This document shows positions 56,316 through 64,000 of a DNA stretch of 64,000 bases, in pieces. The translations under genes were made by a program, and so were the position numbers. Origin of the DNA: Clostridia bacterium (GTDB lineage Bacteria; Bacillota; Clostridia; Oscillospirales; Acutalibacteraceae); assembly GCA_017631795.1 (NCBI GenBank), contig JAGBSO010000043.1:41223-105222 (forward strand). Reading direction: 5' to 3'. Numbering within the stretch: position 1 is the stretch's first letter; each line of letters begins with the position of its first letter. Under the pieces are notes generated by a model. It was not told the DNA's origin. It saw only the letters and a program-made list of their open reading frames with translations, and ran no database searches.

Positions 56316-56384
56316 ATGTGGGTTCAGGTTATCGTTGATTTTCTTGATACTATCAAACTTATACTTAGCCTTCTCGGCTTATAA
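56316..56384 (+). CDS. 22-residue amphipathic peptide
   Basis: A GGAGG site six to ten bases upstream and an ATG open a frame of 22 codons: MWVQVIVDFL, then DTIKLILSLLGL, then TAA. Polar residues Q4, D8, D11, T12 and S18 fall on one side of a helix and the rest is hydrophobic; the net charge is about -1. It has its own consensus promoter and terminator. By size and shape it resembles membrane-active peptides such as small lysins or type I toxins, with no homology claimed. Confidence 0.6.
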   Translation: MWVQVIVDFLDTIKLILSLLGL

Positions 56385-56421
56385 TGCTCTGATAGAAAAA
56401 AGTAAAGAATAAACAATGTTA

Positions 56422-56457
56422 TTGATGTAAGGATACTTTCTTTACATCAATTTTTTT
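56422..56457 (+). terminator. Terminator of the small-peptide unit
   Basis: Arms TTGATGTAA / TTACATCAA with an 11-base loop and seven T. Confidence 0.82.
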
Positions 56458-56546
56458 ATAAAAATAAATTTTATAATATTGAAATAATAAACAAAGTATG
56501 ATATCATAAATATGTATATTTATCGGAAAATCGAAAGGGTATCGAA

Positions 56547-58001
56547 ATGAAAAACAAAATTCCGGAAAACAAATTAACAAAAAAGTCAAGAATACCTACA
56601 CCAAATTCCATGATTAAATATTTTATGATATTTTTCGTAGGAAGTCTGTTTGTGGCTGCTGTTATGGCTGCAGCAAGCGGAGGTGAATCATGGAAATATA
56701 TGCTGTTTCATAACGGTCCTTACACTGATATGTATATGGACTTCTTTAATTCTATCCGAGACGGCGGTTCTCCTGATGTATACTCAGCAAGAAACAATAT
56801 CTATCCTCCCCTGTGCGTATTGATTTTCAGAATATTTTCAAAGCTGATTGATCCGGAACTCGTTTCTTCAACTTTCCCGATGCGCAAACTGCTTCAGTCA
56901 GACCAGATCAGCATGATAATTTATATGCTTTTTGCACTCATCTGTATCATGTCATTGATGAGACTTATTGAATCATATGCAAATATAAAATCACAAGGCA
57001 AGTTAAAAACACAGGCTGCAATAATTTCATTCGCAATGATAATCAGCTATCCTGTGATGTTCTGTCTTGAACGCGGCAACATACTTATTCTCAGCGTTAT
57101 TTTCGCAATGTTTTTCATGTTTTTTAAAGATTCGGAATACCCGATTATCAAAGAACTTTCATATATTGCACTTGCACTGTCTGCAGGCATAAAATTGTAT
57201 CCTGCAATATTCGGACTTACATTGATTATAGAAAAAAAATATAAAGATGCAGGAAGACTCATATTATACGGCATAATAGCAGTTGTTTTCCCGATTGTAT
57301 TTTTCCTTGACGAATTCAAAACAAATCCGGCATCTGTTTCATTCGGAGTTTTCCCGTTATTAAGTATGGCATCCGGCGTTACTGTTGACGCTGAAACAAC
57401 ATCTGCATTTGAAAAACTTATAAAAAATCTGCTGAATTTTGCTGTCAATAAAAAATCAAGCCTGAACTTCAGCAGCGTAAGTGTTCAGAACTTTATCTTT
57501 ATGGCAAACGGCTCTACAACAGTCGCAAAAATTGTTTGTCTGATAACTGAAGTTATTGCACTTTTCTGTGCATTTAAGGCAAAAAGAGAGTGGCAGAAGG
57601 CATTTTTGCTTGCATATCTCATGTTGAATATTCCATCAGCATCAAACTCATATGCACTGTCTTTCCTTCTGATACCTTTTACAATTTTCTTATTTGCACC
57701 ACAGAAATACAGAATCAAAGACTGGATTTATCTCGGTTGCTTTGCGCTTCTGCTAACTCCCCTTCCGACACTCTGGTATTATCATCCCGAAATTGTGAAA
57801 AACTTCGTCAATTCAATAGGAATATATTACAATACTCAGTTGAATCAGTATCTTGGTACAATTACCGTACAGTTTATGTTCCTTGTGATTTCAATTGAAT
57901 GTATTGCAGGTTTGTTTAAAAGAAAAAATAAACCTGTTTCTGTTGAAGCCAATACTGATGAAAGTGATAAGGAAACTGACGGGGAGGAATCTGTTGCATG
58001 A
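56547..58001 (+). CDS. GT87-like membrane glycosyltransferase
   Basis: 484 residues with about ten membrane helices. The segment YMDFFNSIRDGGSPDVYSARNNIYPPLCVLIFRIF, with an acidic residue in the first external loop and the Y-P-P motif, fits the DUF2029/GT87 family, polyprenyl-phosphate-dependent mannosyl- or arabinosyl-type transferases. The C-terminus is a charged cytoplasmic tail. Its stop overlaps the next glycosyltransferase start by four bases (ATGA). Together they may build a surface glycan; the sugar is unknown. Confidence 0.8.
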   Translation: MKNKIPENKLTKKSRIPTPNSMIKYFMIFFVGSLFVAAVMAAASGGESWKYMLFHNGPYTDMYMDFFNSIRDGGSPDVYSARNNIYPPLCVLIFRIFSKLIDPELVSSTFPMRKLLQSDQISMIIYMLFALICIMSLMRLIESYANIKSQGKLKTQAAIISFAMIISYPVMFCLERGNILILSVIFAMFFMFFKDSEYPIIKELSYIALALSAGIKLYPAIFGLTLIIEKKYKDAGRLILYGIIAVVFPIVFFLDEFKTNPASVSFGVFPLLSMASGVTVDAETTSAFEKLIKNLLNFAVNKKSSLNFSSVSVQNFIFMANGSTTVAKIVCLITEVIALFCAFKAKREWQKAFLLAYLMLNIPSASNSYALSFLLIPFTIFLFAPQKYRIKDWIYLGCFALLLTPLPTLWYYHPEIVKNFVNSIGIYYNTQLNQYLGTITVQFMFLVISIECIAGLFKRKNKPVSVEANTDESDKETDGEESVA

Positions 58002-58978
58002 ATCCATTGATTTCAATTATAATCCCCGTCTATAATGTTGAAAATTATATTGAAAAATGTGTTGAAAGCCTGATCGGTCAAACATACAAAAACATTGAAA
58101 TTATTCTCATTAATGATGGCTCAACGGATACTTCCGGATCAATATGCGACAATCTTGCAAAAACAGATGACAGAATTGTTGTTATGCATCAGGAAAATGC
58201 AGGTGTTTCCGCAGCAAGAAATAACGCACTGGATATTATGAAAGGCGAATTTGTAACATTTATTGACAGCGATGATTATGTAGGCACGCAATTCATCGAG
58301 TGTCTTTACAATGCTTTAGTGGCGAACAATGCTGACATTTCAACTTGCGGACACTACAGAGTTGAATTCGACGGGACACTAAAAAAGATTTATCATCTTT
58401 CAGATAATCCTGAAGCAGTCATCTGTTTAAGCGGCAAAGATTCAATAATGAATATGTTTTACGAAAAAATCTGCTCAGCTTCAAGCGGTAGCAAATTGTA
58501 TAAACGTGAACTCTTTGATAATCTCAGATATCCCGGTTATGTAATGGGCGAAGATACATTCATTGTTTATCATACTTTCAAGAAAGCAAACCTGATCGCA
58601 CATACAAACAAACCTCTGTACTATTATGTACAACATTCTGCAAGTGTCACAAACAGCAAATGTAATTATTTTAAATTTTATGACTATGTAAGATTGTACG
58701 ATCATATTGTAAGTATTGAAAACAATGATCAGAAATCAGAATATTTCAAATCAATTGCAAACAGGCTGATTGAGAATAATTTCTGGGTATATATGAAATT
58801 AAGAAATTGTCCGAATATGTTCAATACAGAAAAAAAACATATTGAAGACAATATAAAAAGATACAGAAAATTTGTCATCAACAACCCGAAGGCAAAACCC
58901 AGAATCAGAATTGCATGTCTGCTCTCCTGTTGCGGAATGAATATTTTAAAACTTGTTTATGATAATGTAAGCAAATAA
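57998..58978 (+). CDS. Family 2 glycosyltransferase
   Basis: 326 residues, GT-A fold: ISIIIPVYNVENYIEKCVESLIGQTY, INDGSTDTSG, the nucleotide-sugar and metal D-x-D-like FIDSDDYVG, and GEDTF with the likely catalytic acid. No membrane helix is obvious; it is cytoplasmic or membrane-associated. It is coupled to the GT87-like gene by a four-base overlap, with GGGGAGG as its ribosome site. Confidence 0.93.
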   Translation: MNPLISIIIPVYNVENYIEKCVESLIGQTYKNIEIILINDGSTDTSGSICDNLAKTDDRIVVMHQENAGVSAARNNALDIMKGEFVTFIDSDDYVGTQFIECLYNALVANNADISTCGHYRVEFDGTLKKIYHLSDNPEAVICLSGKDSIMNMFYEKICSASSGSKLYKRELFDNLRYPGYVMGEDTFIVYHTFKKANLIAHTNKPLYYYVQHSASVTNSKCNYFKFYDYVRLYDHIVSIENNDQKSEYFKSIANRLIENNFWVYMKLRNCPNMFNTEKKHIEDNIKRYRKFVINNPKAKPRIRIACLLSCCGMNILKLVYDNVSK

Positions 58979-59009
58979 AAAAACGGTATCAGAAATGATA
59001 CCGTTTTTA
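58977..59009. terminator. Bidirectional terminator
   Basis: Perfect arms AAACGGTATCA / TGATACCGTTT around GAAA. Confidence 0.9.
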
Positions 59010-59019
59010 TCTTTATCAA

Positions 59020-59448
59020 TCAGAACAAAGATGTTTTTTCTGCTACATTAAAACCTGCTTCAACAAGGACTGCAGATGCAGCTGTATTATCGTCAACTCT
59101 GAATATCATATATGCATGACCGATGTTTTTAACCGAAAGAAATGCATATGTATATTCCACAGCTATATCAGCCTTGACAAGGATTTCAAGAATTTCAGCA
59201 AGAGCACCGGGTCTGTCGGGAATCTCAACAGCAAGGACTTCTGTTTCTGCTGTTACATATCCGCCGTCTTTAAGGACTTTTACAGCTGAATCATGATCTT
59301 CACAGATAATTCTCAGAATACCGAAATCATGTGTATCAGCAACAGAAAGAGCCTTCATATTAACATTATTATCTGCAATATATCTTGTGACTTCTGCAAG
59401 TTTACCTGTTTTATTTTCAATAAAAACTGAAATCTGCTTTACGCTCAT
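59020..59448 (-). CDS. Tandem ACT-domain protein
   Basis: 142 residues of two ACT domains (VKQISVFIENKTGKLAEVTRYIADNNVNMKAL and LAVEIPDRPGALAEILEILVKADIAVEYTYAF). Such proteins bind amino acids and are often encoded next to phenylacetate-CoA ligase genes, as here, where they may sense aromatic amino acids. The start is 21 bases after paaK; AAGGAG precedes the ATG. Confidence 0.9.
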   Translation of the reverse strand: MSVKQISVFIENKTGKLAEVTRYIADNNVNMKALSVADTHDFGILRIICEDHDSAVKVLKDGGYVTAETEVLAVEIPDRPGALAEILEILVKADIAVEYTYAFLSVKNIGHAYMIFRVDDNTAASAVLVEAGFNVAEKTSLF

Positions 59449-59469
59449 TTTTGCAATCTCCTTTCAGAA

Positions 59470-60777
59470 TCAATCATGAAGCTTACGTTTATCAACAACA
59501 CGGACAGCCTTACCTTCACTTCTTGCAATTGTCTTGGGAGCAACAAGGTGAACAGAAGGTCTGATGCCAAGCATCTGTGTAATTGCAAGAGCAAGTTCTT
59601 TTTCTTTTGCAGAAACACCCTTGACGGTATCAGTAAACTGTTCGGGATTGAGTTCAACAAAAACATCAAGTGTGTCAACGTTGTTCTTTCTGTCAACTTC
59701 TATCATATAATTAGGTGAATAACCTTCATTGAGAAGAACTGTTTCAATCTGTGACGGGAAGACATTTACGCCACGGATAATAAGCATATCATCGCTTCTG
59801 CCCATGGGCTTAGCCATCTTGATAAGAGTTCTGCCGCATGAACATTTTTCACGTGAAAGAACACAGATATCTCTTGTTCTGTATCTGAGAAGAGGGAAAC
59901 CTTCCTTATCAATGTTTGTGAAAACAAGTTCACCTTTTTCACCAACAGGAAGTACTTCACCTGTATCAGGATTAATAATTTCGGGAACAAAATGATCTTC
60001 ATTTATGTGCATTCCTGTCTGTGCTGAACATTCAAATGCAACACCCGGGCCTGTTGATTCAGTAAGACCATAGATATCATATGCCTTGATACCGAGAGAT
60101 TTTTCAATATCATGACGCATTTCTTCTGTCCAGGGTTCTGCACCGAAAATACCTGCCTTAAGGTCAATATCATCAGGAGTGAGTCCCATTTCTTTAAGAG
60201 TTTCACCTATGTATGCAGCATATGAAGGTGTGCAGCAAATAATTGTGGAATGAAGATCTCTCATAAACTCAATCTGTCTTTCGGTATTACCTGAAGACAT
60301 AGGAAGTGTGAGACATCCTACCTTCTGTGAACCGCCGTTGAGACCGAAACCGCCTGTAAAAAGACCGTATCCGTATGCAACCTGACAGATATCTTCTTCT
60401 GTACCGCCTGCTGCAACAATAGCTCTCGCACAGCAATCTTCCCAAAGGTCAATATCGTTCTTTGTATAATAAGCAACAACTCTTTTACCGGTTGTACCGC
60501 TTGTTGAATGAATTCTTACGCAATTTCTAAGATCTGTTCCGAGAAGTCCGTAGGGATATGCATCACGAAGATCTGCTTTTGAAAGAAACGGAAGTTTGTG
60601 AAGATCATCAACAGATTTTATATCTTCTGGTTTTACCCCCTTTTCGTCCATCAGATTCCGATAATATTCAACATTATCGTAAACACGTTTTACCTGAGCT
60701 ACAAGCTTTTCACTCTGAAGTTTTTTCATGTCTTCAAGTGAAGCACATTCTATCTCAGGCTGAAAGTATTTCTGCAT
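59470..60777 (-). CDS. paaK: Phenylacetate-CoA ligase
   Basis: 435 residues of the adenylate-forming family. The AMP-binding loop is RIHSTSGTTGKRVVAYYTK, then YGLTESTGPGVAFEC, RYRTRDICVL and GRSDDMLIIRGVNVFPSQIE. PaaK activates arylacetates such as phenylacetate or indoleacetate. In clostridia, the pair with an ACT protein is common and may serve oxidative aromatic amino acid breakdown with an indolepyruvate oxidoreductase, which is not in the window. ATG 60777 follows AAAGGA. Confidence 0.93.
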   Translation of the reverse strand: MQKYFQPEIECASLEDMKKLQSEKLVAQVKRVYDNVEYYRNLMDEKGVKPEDIKSVDDLHKLPFLSKADLRDAYPYGLLGTDLRNCVRIHSTSGTTGKRVVAYYTKNDIDLWEDCCARAIVAAGGTEEDICQVAYGYGLFTGGFGLNGGSQKVGCLTLPMSSGNTERQIEFMRDLHSTIICCTPSYAAYIGETLKEMGLTPDDIDLKAGIFGAEPWTEEMRHDIEKSLGIKAYDIYGLTESTGPGVAFECSAQTGMHINEDHFVPEIINPDTGEVLPVGEKGELVFTNIDKEGFPLLRYRTRDICVLSREKCSCGRTLIKMAKPMGRSDDMLIIRGVNVFPSQIETVLLNEGYSPNYMIEVDRKNNVDTLDVFVELNPEQFTDTVKGVSAKEKELALAITQMLGIRPSVHLVAPKTIARSEGKAVRVVDKRKLHD

Positions 60778-60921
60778 TTTTATCAATCCTTTCGCCAATA
60801 TAAAGATAATTATACGATATTAATCTGAAATGTCAATAAATAATAAAATATTTTAGTAAAAATTATCTTGAAAATTTTTCATTATGTGATATAATTAATA
60901 AAAAATATTGGAGGTTCAGTT

Positions 60922-61616
60922 ATGATTCCGTTTTCAGAAACTGTTGTACCGTCAGCATTTGCTGTCTGGCTCGATACAACATTTGCTAATTTCGATTTTT
61001 CTGTATTTGAATTTTCGGCAAAATACATACAGAATGGCTCACACCCATTGTTGAAGCTTTTACTCATCTCGGTGACTCAGAGTTTATCATTCCCCTTGCA
61101 GTAGTAGGTGTTATTCTCTGTCTTTTCAAAAAAACAAGAAAAGTCGGTTTCACTCTTTTCCTTGCAATCATCGTAGGCACACTTATCACAAATGTTGTTA
61201 TGAAACCTTTTGTTTTAAGACCCAGACCTTTCCAGTCACTTGCAGATAATCCGCAATACTGGCAGTGGTATACAGAAGCAGGAGCACACCCCGAATCATT
61301 ATTCAGAAGTTTCCCCAGTGGTCACACAACAGGTGCTTTTGAAATAGGTGTTGCACTTTTCCTTGTTGTCAGCAACAAGAAAATCAAGTGGATATTCCCG
61401 CTTTATTCAATACTTATCGGGTGTTCAAGAATCTATCTCATGGTTCACTACTGCACAGATGTTATCGGCGGTATGATCTGTGGTACAATCGCTGCAATCA
61501 TTGCATATTTTATTGCAAAAAAGATACTCAGTATGCTTGAAAAATCAGAAAATGCATTTCTTAAAAAAGTCAATGATTTTGACCTTATTGCAACAATAAA
61601 AGCTAAAAAGGCATAA
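60922..61616 (+). pseudogene. PAP2-family phosphatase interrupted by a frameshift
   Basis: A GGAGG site and ATG at 60922 open a frame that leaves the correct phase at the AAAA run 61020-61023; adding one A there restores a single frame of about 231 residues to 61616. The shifted part has membrane helices and all catalytic motifs: KPFVLRPRP, FPSGHTTG and SRIYLMVHYCTDVIGG. PAP2 enzymes dephosphorylate lipids such as undecaprenyl pyrophosphate. A sequencing error, slippage or true loss are all possible. Confidence 0.85.
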
Positions 61617-61621
61617 CTTTT

Positions 61622-61653
61622 ATCTGCGTCTGTAACAAGACGCAGATTTTTTA
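61622..61653 (+). terminator. Terminator after PAP2 gene
   Basis: Perfect 10-bp arms ATCTGCGTCT / AGACGCAGAT around GTAACA, then T-run. Confidence 0.9.
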
Positions 61654-61712
61654 TTGACTTATATAATTTTTGTGTTAAAATTAAATATAAGAATTTTAAC
61701 GGAGTGATGACA

Positions 61713-63176
61713 ATGAATAAAATATCTGTTAAAGGAACAACATTTATTGATAATTCAGGAAGAGAAAGAATTTTCAACGGTGTAAATCTTGTTTTCAAGG
61801 GCACATATGACGAAAAAACAGGAAAAACTGATTATCTTGCAATGAACTGGGATGAAGAGATGTTTAAATCTCTTGCAGAAATGGGCATAAATCTTGTTCG
61901 ACTCGGTCTTGTGTGGAGAGCGGTTGAACCACATCCCGGTCAGTATGATGAAAAATACCTTGATCAAATGGAACAGTATTTTGATCTTTGCGGAAAATAC
62001 GGTATTTATGTTTATCTTGACATGCATCAGGATTGTTTCCACGGTATGCCAGACTGGGCAACGGTTACAGATTCATACAAAAGAAGAAAGCCTAAACTGA
62101 TATGGGCTGAAGGTTATTTTTTAGACAAAGCTGTTCACCGTGCATTTGACAACTTCTGGGCAAATACTCCTGTCTGCGGCAAAGGTTTACAGGATTATTT
62201 TGCAGATATGTGGAAACATGTTGCAAAAAGATTCTGCAATAAAGACAATCTTTTCGGTTTTGATATTCTTAATGAACCATTTCCCGGTACCGACGGAGGA
62301 AAAGTATTTAAAAACATCATAAAATCAGGTGCAAAATCTATTTTTGCAAGAAAAAAAGAATTACTCGGTGTATTGAAAAACATCAAGAATGAAGATCCGG
62401 TAAAAGGTCTGCTTTCAGCACTTGACGACAAAACAATTGTCCGTGATGTTACGTCTTCAGGTGATCTTCTGATCAAGAATTTTGATGTTGACAAATATTA
62501 TCCGTTCATGAAAAAAATTTCTGCAGCAATCAGAGAAGTTACAGATAACGGAATAATACTTATGGAAGCTTGTTATTATTCAAATTCAAGCATTCCCAGC
62601 TCAACCCCGAGAATCAGATATGACGACGGAAAACTTGAAGAAAACATCTGTTTTGCACCGCACGGATATGATATTACCGTTGACTCAGTATACACAAACA
62701 CAGCAGGCAACAACCGAGTTGATGCAATATTTGATGAACATAAAAAAACTCAGGAAAGACTCGGAATTCCGCTGATTGTCGGTGAATGGGGCGGTATGGT
62801 ACCCGGAAGCGATGATTACCCCCATCTTGAACATCTGCTTGAATATTTTGATAACAATCACTGGTCACAAACATACTGGTGTTTCTGGAAAGATCTGATG
62901 AATGAAAAAATCATGAAAATCATCTCAAGACCTCTCCCCTTCGCTGTGCCGGGTAATATTATAAAATATGAATTCAACAGAAAAAATCAGACATTCAAAT
63001 TAAAATTTAATGCAGAAAACAGCACAAGGCAGAAGGTTGAAATTTACTCACCCAAGGCTCCTGTTGAAATAAATTCAAAAGGAAAATCATCGTATAAACA
63101 TATTGATGACAGTGATGCGGTTATGATATATATCGGTGTCTGCAAAGGCGAAAATACAATAGAAATCAAAATTTAA
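61713..63176 (+). CDS. Family GH5 glycoside hydrolase, endoglycoceramidase-like
   Basis: 487 residues. The (beta/alpha)8 barrel has the GH5 acid/base in ILNEPFPG (E188) and the nucleophile in IVGEWGG (E358), with NGVNLVFKG near the start, LDMHQD and FAPHGYD typical of the endoglycoceramidase/beta-glucosidase branch. A beta-sandwich end (about 410-487) follows. No signal peptide is seen, so the substrate must be imported; a steroid or sphingoid glycoside, or a short glycan, is possible. ATG 61713 follows GGAGTGATG. Confidence 0.87.
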   Translation: MNKISVKGTTFIDNSGRERIFNGVNLVFKGTYDEKTGKTDYLAMNWDEEMFKSLAEMGINLVRLGLVWRAVEPHPGQYDEKYLDQMEQYFDLCGKYGIYVYLDMHQDCFHGMPDWATVTDSYKRRKPKLIWAEGYFLDKAVHRAFDNFWANTPVCGKGLQDYFADMWKHVAKRFCNKDNLFGFDILNEPFPGTDGGKVFKNIIKSGAKSIFARKKELLGVLKNIKNEDPVKGLLSALDDKTIVRDVTSSGDLLIKNFDVDKYYPFMKKISAAIREVTDNGIILMEACYYSNSSIPSSTPRIRYDDGKLEENICFAPHGYDITVDSVYTNTAGNNRVDAIFDEHKKTQERLGIPLIVGEWGGMVPGSDDYPHLEHLLEYFDNNHWSQTYWCFWKDLMNEKIMKIISRPLPFAVPGNIIKYEFNRKNQTFKLKFNAENSTRQKVEIYSPKAPVEINSKGKSSYKHIDDSDAVMIYIGVCKGENTIEIKI

Positions 63177-63181
63177 AAAAT

Positions 63182-63218
63182 ATCAGCTGAAAGACATAAC
63201 TTTCAGCTGTATTTTTTT
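63182..63218 (+). terminator. Terminator after GH5 gene
   Basis: Arms CAGCTGAAAG / CTTTCAGCTG around ACATAA, then a T-run. Confidence 0.88.
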
Positions 63219-63314
63219 GAAATATTTTTCTTATTTTTCCATTTAAGAATAATAATCTATATATATAATATTATAATATAAAAATAATTATTTAAAATAA
63301 TGGAGTTGATTTTA

Positions 63315-64000
63315 ATGCTTACAGATGTAGAAATAGCTCAGTCATGTAAAATGCTTCCGATCAAAGATGTTGCTGCTTCATTAGGTATTGAAGAAGATTA
63401 TCTTGATTACTACGGAAAATACAAAGCAAAGCTCAATGATGATCTTTTCAGAGCAACAGAAAACAATCCCGACGGAAAGCTCATTCTTGTCACAGCTATC
63501 AATCCCACTCCTGCAGGTGAAGGTAAAACAACCGTTACCGTAGGTCTCGGTCAGGCAATGAATGTTATCGGCAAAAAAGCAATAATTGCACTTCGTGAAC
63601 CTTCTCTCGGTCCTGTTTTCGGAATCAAGGGCGGTGCTGCAGGCGGCGGATATTCACAGGTTGTACCTATGGAAGACATCAATCTCCATTTTACAGGTGA
63701 TATGCACGCTATCACAGCAGCAAACAATCTCCTTTGTGCAATTATCGACAACCATATCCAGCAGGGAAACGAACTCGGTATTGACCAGAGAAGAATTCTC
63801 TTCAAGAGATGTATGGATATGAATGACAGAGCACTCCGTAATATTGTTGTCGGTCTCGGCGGTAAAGTTTGCGGAATTCCCCGTGAAGATGGTTTCAACA
63901 TTACCGTTGCAAGTGAAATTATGGCAATACTCTGTCTTGCAAAGAATCTTACAGATCTTAAAGAAAGATTTGAAAATATCCTTGTAGCATACAACTATGC
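63315..64000 (+). CDS. fhs: Formate-tetrahydrofolate ligase, 5' part
   Basis: The first about 228 of roughly 555 residues; the window ends inside the gene. Fhs makes 10-formyl-THF from formate, THF and ATP. The nucleotide loop is [19 protein letters not shown], followed by [37 protein letters not shown], nearly invariant in the family. TGGAGTTG precedes the ATG. It serves purine and serine-glycine metabolism or acetogenic carbon flow. Confidence 0.97.
   Translation, partial: MLTDVEIAQSCKMLPIKDVAASLGIEEDYLDYYGKYKAKLNDDLFRATENNPDGKLILVTAINPTPAGEGKTTVTVGLGQAMNVIGKKAIIALREPSLGPVFGIKGGAAGGGYSQVVPMEDINLHFTGDMHAITAANNLLCAIIDNHIQQGNELGIDQRRILFKRCMDMNDRALRNIVVGLGGKVCGIPREDGFNITVASEIMAILCLAKNLTDLKERFENILVAYNY

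Noticed and set aside
61200..61616. Separate 138-residue PAP2 gene starting at 61200
   Set aside because: The first membrane helices are encoded before 61200 in the same frame; the real start with GGAGG is at 60922 and the frame is only shifted.

Overview
The window looks like the chromosome of a low-GC, spore-forming Clostridia member, most likely of the Ruminococcaceae/Oscillospiraceae type. The support is: an A/T-rich genome with strong GGAGG ribosome sites and U-tailed terminators; the Firmicute order SRP RNA - dnaX - ybaB - recR; CotF-type spore coat proteins; GTP-dependent PEP carboxykinase; xylose isomerase/xylulokinase; rubrerythrin/rubredoxin oxidative defence; and formyl-THF synthetase. 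The lineage is inferred from gene content and not from a marker search.

Layout. 1-5.1 kb (minus): an operon of an LCP-like membrane protein, a transglutaminase-like protein, folE, a lipoprotein and uvrB (3' end outside the window). 5.2-14.1 kb: a GPH sugar symporter, a ProX-like deacylase, a Gfo/Idh oxidoreductase, a Cys-rich protein, a flavin reductase-rubredoxin-rubrerythrin fusion behind a Fur/PerR-like box, ung, a lipoprotein and an acyltransferase with a zinc ribbon. 14.1-15.0 kb: decayed mobile-element coding sequence beside two tRNAs, one of them (Trp) structurally damaged. 15.2-19.9 kb: glnA, two uncharacterised proteins and fucO. 20-22 kb: a lysine riboswitch driving an NhaC-type transporter. 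22.1-25 kb: xylBA. 25.3-31.7 kb (minus): pckG, tsaD, an LMW-phosphatase/RimI fusion and polA. 31.8-34.4 kb: dusB and a second GPH symporter. 34.6-41 kb: an Asn/Gln-rich microprotein, SRP RNA, dnaX-ybaB-recR, an FGGY kinase, an unknown protein and a cytidylate kinase-like protein. 41-46.5 kb: two minus-strand hydrolases, tRNA-Leu, prs, a lysophospholipase-like enzyme and two CotF-like proteins. 46.6-48.3 kb: initiator tRNA followed by a two-gene cassette between 17-bp inverted repeats. 48.4-55 kb: upp-uraA, ygjV, a C-terminally short PdxR-like regulator facing pyridoxal kinase, and a ceramidase-like protein. 55-64 kb: nagA, a self-contained unit for a 22-residue peptide, two glycosyltransferases, ACT protein/paaK, a frameshifted PAP2 phosphatase, a GH5 enzyme and the start of fhs.

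The genes together suggest a saccharolytic anaerobe. Xylose goes through XylA/XylB, lactaldehyde is reduced by FucO, amino sugars are recycled by NagA, PckG works at the PEP node, and one-carbon metabolism uses FolE/Fhs. The least routine items are the rubrerythrin fusion with a buried ribosome site, the 22-residue amphipathic peptide unit, the inverted-repeat cassette behind the initiator tRNA, the damaged tRNA-Trp next to mobile-element debris, and the zinc-finger-like exodomain on the riboswitch-controlled transporter.
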